Both the position numbers and the translations under genes were made by a program. Source: Candidatus Zixiibacteriota bacterium (lineage in GTDB: Bacteria > SM23-81). From it: a DNA stretch of 9,481 bases. Position 1 is the first letter of the stretch. Every line of letters begins with the position of its first letter. The notes below the pieces were generated by a model, which made no database searches, was not told where the DNA came from, and saw nothing but the letters and a program-made list of their open reading frames with translations. Positions 6,769 through 9,481 of this stretch are shown one piece after another. Location: positions 1-9,481 of the forward strand of contig DAOVRJ010000081.1 of assembly GCA_030628225.1 (NCBI GenBank). Reading direction: 5' to 3'.

Positions 6769-8070
6769 TCAACGCTCGTCGATGACCCGCTTGGCCTTGC
6801 CCTCGGAGCGGGCAATTGTCTTGGGCTCGACCAGGGTCACGCCCACATTGATGCCGATAATACCCCTGATACGACCGTTGACCGCCTTGGCCACTTCGTC
6901 CAGCTTCTTCTGTCCCTGTGCCCAGATCTCCGGTTTCGCCTCGACCTCGGCCGACAGGGTGTCTAGGTGACCTCGCTTGCGGATGCGCAGCACATACTGC
7001 GGCTCGACCTCAGGCACATCAAGCAGGATGGACTCGATCTGAGAGGGGAAAACGTTGACGCCGGAGATGATCATCATATCGTCCGAGCGGCCCAGCACTC
7101 TCTCCATCACCACAAGGGTGCGCCCGCATGAGCACTGCTTGCGGGTGAGTGTACTGATGTCCCGCGTGCGGTAGCGCAACAGCGGCATAGCACGACGCTG
7201 GATGGCCGTGAGCACCAGCTCCCCCTGCTGGTCCAGCCCCAGCGGTTCTCCGCTATCCGGATCGATGATCTCGGCGTAGATGTGGTCCTCGCTGATATGC
7301 AGGCCCTCTGTATCCCCTTCACAGGAAAAGGAAACCCCCGGCCCCATCATCTCCGTGAGACCGTATGCCTCGTGGGCATGGATGCCCAACCGCGCCTCGA
7401 TCTCCTGTTTTATCTCCCGCGTCCATGGCTCGGCCCCGAAGACGCCCACTCGAAGCGGCAGCTTCCTCACATCAACACCCATCTCGGCGGCCTTCTCGGC
7501 GATGGTCAGGGCATAGGAGGGGGTAGCGAACAGAACGGTCGAGCCGAAGTCGCGCATGATATTGACCTGCCGCTCGGTCGCTCCTGTGGCACTGGGAACT
7601 ACCGCTGCCCCGATCTTCACCGCCGCCTGGTGGAACCCGAGACCTCCGGTGAACAGGCCGTGGCCGAGGGCGTTCTGGACGATGTCGTCAGGGCGGACGC
7701 CGGCCGCCCACAGGTTACGGGCCATGCACTCGGCCCACTGATCCACATCCTCAGCGGTGTAAGGTCCGGTGATCGGCTTGCCCGTGGTGCCGGAGGATGC
7801 GTGAACTCGAGCGAGATCCTTCAACGGCACGGCGCACAGACCAAAGGGATAGTTGTCCCGGAGATCGGTCTTGACCGTGAGGGGCAGGTGACGGATATCA
7901 TCCAACGATCTCAAATCGTCAGGGCCGATGCTTTTCTCCTCAAGTGCCTTCCGGTAAAAGGGAATCCTCTCCTTGACCCAGGCGACGGTCTGGCGCAGCT
8001 TGTCCAACTGAAAAACCCGCATCTGCTCAAGGGGCATGGTCTCGAATTTCTCATCCCAGTACACTTTCAT
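6769..8070 (-). CDS. paaK: Phenylacetate-CoA ligase (AMP-forming)
   Basis: The enzyme activates phenylacetate or a related aryl acid to its CoA thioester through an acyl-adenylate. At 433 residues it has the family length. The ATP loop SSGTTGKP is at 92-99, YGLTE at 236-240, RYRTRD at 299-304, the hinge region GRSDDMMIISGVNVFP at 327-342, and the C-terminal lysine motif SEGKAKRV at 422-429. Cys250, His258, Cys313 and Cys315 (CSCG) could form a structural metal site; this is inference. GGAGG (8078-8082) lies 7 nt before ATG 8070, favouring it over in-frame ATGs at 8076 and 8091. No other phenylacetate catabolism gene (paaABC type) is nearby, so a role in aryl acids from aromatic amino acid turnover, as in many anaerobes, is more likely than aerobic degradation. 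The exact acid is not determined by the sequence. Confidence 0.92.
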   Translation of the reverse strand: MKVYWDEKFETMPLEQMRVFQLDKLRQTVAWVKERIPFYRKALEEKSIGPDDLRSLDDIRHLPLTVKTDLRDNYPFGLCAVPLKDLARVHASSGTTGKPITGPYTAEDVDQWAECMARNLWAAGVRPDDIVQNALGHGLFTGGLGFHQAAVKIGAAVVPSATGATERQVNIMRDFGSTVLFATPSYALTIAEKAAEMGVDVRKLPLRVGVFGAEPWTREIKQEIEARLGIHAHEAYGLTEMMGPGVSFSCEGDTEGLHISEDHIYAEIIDPDSGEPLGLDQQGELVLTAIQRRAMPLLRYRTRDISTLTRKQCSCGRTLVVMERVLGRSDDMMIISGVNVFPSQIESILLDVPEVEPQYVLRIRKRGHLDTLSAEVEAKPEIWAQGQKKLDEVAKAVNGRIRGIIGINVGVTLVEPKTIARSEGKAKRVIDER

Positions 8071-8076
8071 CTTCAT

Positions 8077-8082
8077 TCCTCC
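8077..8082 (-). promoter_or_regulatory. Ribosome binding site deciding the paaK start
   Basis: GGAGGA on the - strand has its GGAGG core 7 nt before ATG 8070. It is only 1 nt from the ATG at 8076 and lies downstream of the ATG at 8091, so neither of those can use it. Confidence 0.75.
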
Positions 8083-8142
8083 GAGTTTCATCCTCTTCTT
8101 CCGGACCGGCCGAAGAACAGCTCCAACATCTCCCGCCGGGTC

Positions 8143-9060
8143 TCAGGACACATGGGTCAGCCAACCGTATTTATCCTCCGCCTTGCCGGAGACGATGGCG
8201 AAATAGCGCTCTTGAAGTTCCTTGGTGATGGGACCTCGCCCTGCGGACCCCACTGGAATTTTGTCCACAGACCTAATGGGCGTCACCTCGGCGGCGGTGC
8301 CGGTGAAGAAAAGCTCGTCGGCGATGTAGAGCAGCTCCCGGGGGATCAGCTGTTCCCTGACCTCCAGGCCCATCTCACCGGCCAGGGTGATGATCGAATC
8401 CCTGGTGATGCCCGGCAAAATGGAAGCACCCAGCGGAGGGGTGAGTAGAGCCCCATCCAGAACGATGAAGAGATTCTCCGCGCTGCCCTCGCTGACGTAG
8501 CCGGAGACATCCAGAGCGATCCCCTCCACGTAGCCATCCATGAGGGCCTCCATTTTGATCAGCTGGGAGTTCATGTAATTGGCCCCCGCCTTGGCCATGG
8601 GTGGAAAAGTATTCTGGGCCATCCGGCTCCAGGAAGAAACGCACACCGGGACGCCCTTCTCGATGGCCTCCTGGCCCAGGTATTTGCCCCAGCGCCACAC
8701 GGCGATGGCCACGTCCACCGGGCACTTGCTGGGGTCAACGCCCAGAGCCTGGTAACCTCGATAAACCAGCGGCCGAATATAGCAGTCTTTCAGCCCGTTC
8801 ACTGTGATCAACTGCCTGATGGCCTGGTCGATTTCCTGGGGAGAATATGGTATCTCCATGCGGTAGATCTTGCAGGAGTTGTACAGCCTTTTGGTGTGGT
8901 CTTTTAGGCGAAAGATGGCCGGACCTTTCGCCGTGGGATAACAGCGCAGCCCCTCGAAAAGGGAGCTTCCGTAGTGGATCACGTGAGAGAGAACATGTAT
9001 TTTAGCGTCGTCCCAGTCCACCAGCTTCCCGTTCATCCATATCTTCGCCGACTTCTCCAT
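8143..9060 (-). CDS. ilvE: Branched-chain amino acid aminotransferase (PLP fold type IV)
   Basis: IlvE transfers amino groups between glutamate and the 2-oxo acids of leucine, isoleucine and valine, the last step of their synthesis and the first of their breakdown. The 305-residue length is typical. Visible marks are HYGSSLFEGLRCY (29-41), RLKDHTKRL (51-59), the PLP lysine Lys157 in MAKAGANYMNSQ (155-166), GYVSEGSAENLF (187-198) with Glu191, LPGITRDSI (215-223) and the phosphate-binding FFTGTAAEVTPI (251-262). AAAGGAGG (9070-9077) lies 9 nt before the ATG. It is the first gene of the - strand unit, 72 nt before paaK. A D-amino acid or aromatic aminotransferase of the same fold cannot be fully excluded, but the motifs fit IlvE best. 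Confidence 0.95.
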   Translation of the reverse strand: MEKSAKIWMNGKLVDWDDAKIHVLSHVIHYGSSLFEGLRCYPTAKGPAIFRLKDHTKRLYNSCKIYRMEIPYSPQEIDQAIRQLITVNGLKDCYIRPLVYRGYQALGVDPSKCPVDVAIAVWRWGKYLGQEAIEKGVPVCVSSWSRMAQNTFPPMAKAGANYMNSQLIKMEALMDGYVEGIALDVSGYVSEGSAENLFIVLDGALLTPPLGASILPGITRDSIITLAGEMGLEVREQLIPRELLYIADELFFTGTAAEVTPIRSVDKIPVGSAGRGPITKELQERYFAIVSGKAEDKYGWLTHVS

Positions 9061-9128
9061 GGATATAGGCCTCCTTTTATGAAGAACGATAAACTAAAAT
9101 GACTTGATCCGTTGAAGTGGAAAACAGA

Positions 9129-9257
9129 GGGATTAGGGACCCCGGAAAAACAGGGATTAGGGGTTAGTGACCCCATCTCCCCCCAACATGCCACTCACTG
9201 TAATAGAACATGGTCTTCTTGCTTTTCCCTAACCCCTATACCTTATTCCCTAAACCC
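9129..9257. repeat. TTAGGG-like G-tract cluster with inverted repeat
   Basis: GGGATTAGGG occurs twice on the + strand at 9129-9138 and 9153-9162, 24 bp apart; each copy is followed by a GACCCC or TGACCCC sequence. TAGGGGTTAG (9158-9167) has an exact inverted copy, CTAACCCCTA (9229-9238), 61 bp away. A further CCCTAA lies at 9248-9253. Thus TTAGGG units face each other on opposite strands. The arms could form a long-range hairpin, and each strand contains G-tracts suited to G-quadruplexes. Similar GGATTAGGGG strings occur between genes in some environmental bacterial genomes (from memory). Function is unknown. Confidence 0.55.
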
Positions 9258-9258
9258 T

Positions 9259-9281
9259 GGAAGGGTTGGGTTGGAAGGGGG
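9259..9281 (+). other. G-quadruplex candidate with regular 2-nt loops
   Basis: Five G-tracts of 2, 3, 3, 2 and 5 bases are separated by the dinucleotides AA, TT, TT and AA. This regular spacing allows a compact two-quartet G-quadruplex on the + strand, which is the template strand for ilvE transcription. It lies about 200 nt upstream of the ilvE start. Confidence 0.45.
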
Positions 9282-9293
9282 ATGTTTCCCCCT
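9276..9293. other. Perfect 7-bp GC-rich hairpin
   Basis: AGGGGGA (9276-9282) pairs perfectly with TCCCCCT (9287-9293) around a 4-nt loop. No T-tract follows on either strand, so it is not an intrinsic terminator. Its left arm shares the last G-tract of the G-quadruplex candidate, so the two folds would compete. Confidence 0.5.
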
Positions 9294-9481
9294 CGCTTCA
9301 GCCCACGTGCCCTGGGGCCACTGTTGGATACTCCCGCCGGGAACTCTCAGTAATAGCTCACGATCCAATTAAAAGGTCTACCTACTACCATCTGATGTGG
9401 CCCCCAATGCAAAATGAAAAATGCAGAGTGAAAATTTCAAATTGATCTTTTACTAACTATGTGTTCATCTTGGATCTTGAG

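Larger units (their letters stand above)
9061..9481. other. Non-coding region upstream of ilvE
   Basis: No credible gene is seen. An open frame at 9112-9372 (+) is built from the G-rich repeats and has no family resemblance. The first 70 nt hold the ilvE ribosome binding site; I found no promoter close to consensus there. From 9129 to 9293 the DNA is dominated by G- and C-tracts, TTAGGG-like units, an inverted repeat and a strong hairpin, annotated separately. From about 9405 to 9445 it is A-rich with AATGC repeated at 9406-9410 and 9420-9424. The last 35 bases show nothing recognisable. Confidence 0.6.

Noticed and set aside
7282-8448. Open frame of 388 codons on the + strand opposite paaK and ilvE
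   Set aside because: It runs across the junction of two well-supported genes on the other strand and has no recognisable domain.
9061-9130. Promoter for ilvE on the - strand
   Set aside because: Pairs such as TTCAAC with TTTATC match consensus at only about half the positions; not strong enough to annotate, although a promoter is expected here or further right.
9129-9257. Telomere or integrated element end
   Set aside because: The TTAGGG-like units are few, irregular and on both strands, and no mobile element gene or target-site duplication is visible.
9112-9372. 86-codon open frame downstream of the G-tract region (+)
   Set aside because: Composed of repeat-derived sequence, no ribosome binding site and no family resemblance.
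1-9481. NrdR boxes, riboswitches (for example glycine or THF type before glyA), tRNA genes and CRISPR repeats
   Set aside because: Intergenic gaps were read by eye for paired NrdR boxes, long structured leaders, tRNA cloverleafs and regular repeats; none was seen. The 26-nt gap before glyA is too short for a riboswitch.

Overview
The window is a bacterial chromosomal segment, roughly mid-50s % G+C by eye, made mostly of recognisable metabolic genes. Every gene is on one of two convergent transcription units. A lipoprotein, an N-terminally anchored ApbE, NrdR and a phenylacetate-CoA ligase fit a Bacteria-wide, probably anaerobic or facultative lineage such as a Deltaproteobacteria-like group or a little-studied phylum. 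The taxon cannot be fixed from this sequence alone.

Left unit (+ strand, about 277-2654): a good sigma70-type promoter precedes apbE, an FAD:protein FMN transferase with an N-terminal membrane anchor and a TTG start. Its stop codon overlaps the ATG of a lipoprotein carrying about eight tetratricopeptide repeats. The two are translationally coupled and probably both act on the outer face of the cytoplasmic membrane or in the periplasm.

Right unit (- strand, reading 9060 down to 2670): ilvE (class IV aminotransferase), paaK (phenylacetate-CoA ligase), rpiB (ribose-5-phosphate isomerase B), glyA (serine hydroxymethyltransferase), a carboxymuconolactone-decarboxylase/AhpD-fold protein, a Nudix-type protein, a dCMP deaminase and nrdR. 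Gaps are 26-91 nt and each gene has a clear Shine-Dalgarno sequence. The rpiB-glyA-dCMP deaminase-nrdR part is coherent: ribose phosphate supply, one-carbon units for thymidylate, dUMP supply and control of ribonucleotide reductase. The CMD-like and Nudix genes are inserted in that core. ilvE and paaK at the front point to amino acid, 2-oxo acid and aryl acid metabolism. In five of these genes (ilvE is not one) an upstream in-frame start is possible; ribosome binding sites place the real starts of four at 8070 (paaK), 6724 (rpiB), 4920 (CMD) and 3657 (dCMP deaminase).

Non-coding ends: positions 1-354 hold the apbE promoter and a small tandem TCTCGAA repeat. Positions 9061-9481 have no credible gene but carry an unusual cluster: TTAGGG-like G-tracts on both strands, an inverted repeat, a regularly spaced G-quadruplex candidate and a perfect 7-bp hairpin, all upstream of ilvE.

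I see no CRISPR array, tRNA, rRNA, insertion sequence or phage gene. No clearly new multi-gene system is present. The least explained parts are the G-tract cluster, the ApbE-TPR lipoprotein pair, the Nudix family protein and an AhpD-like protein that has lost its usual histidine.
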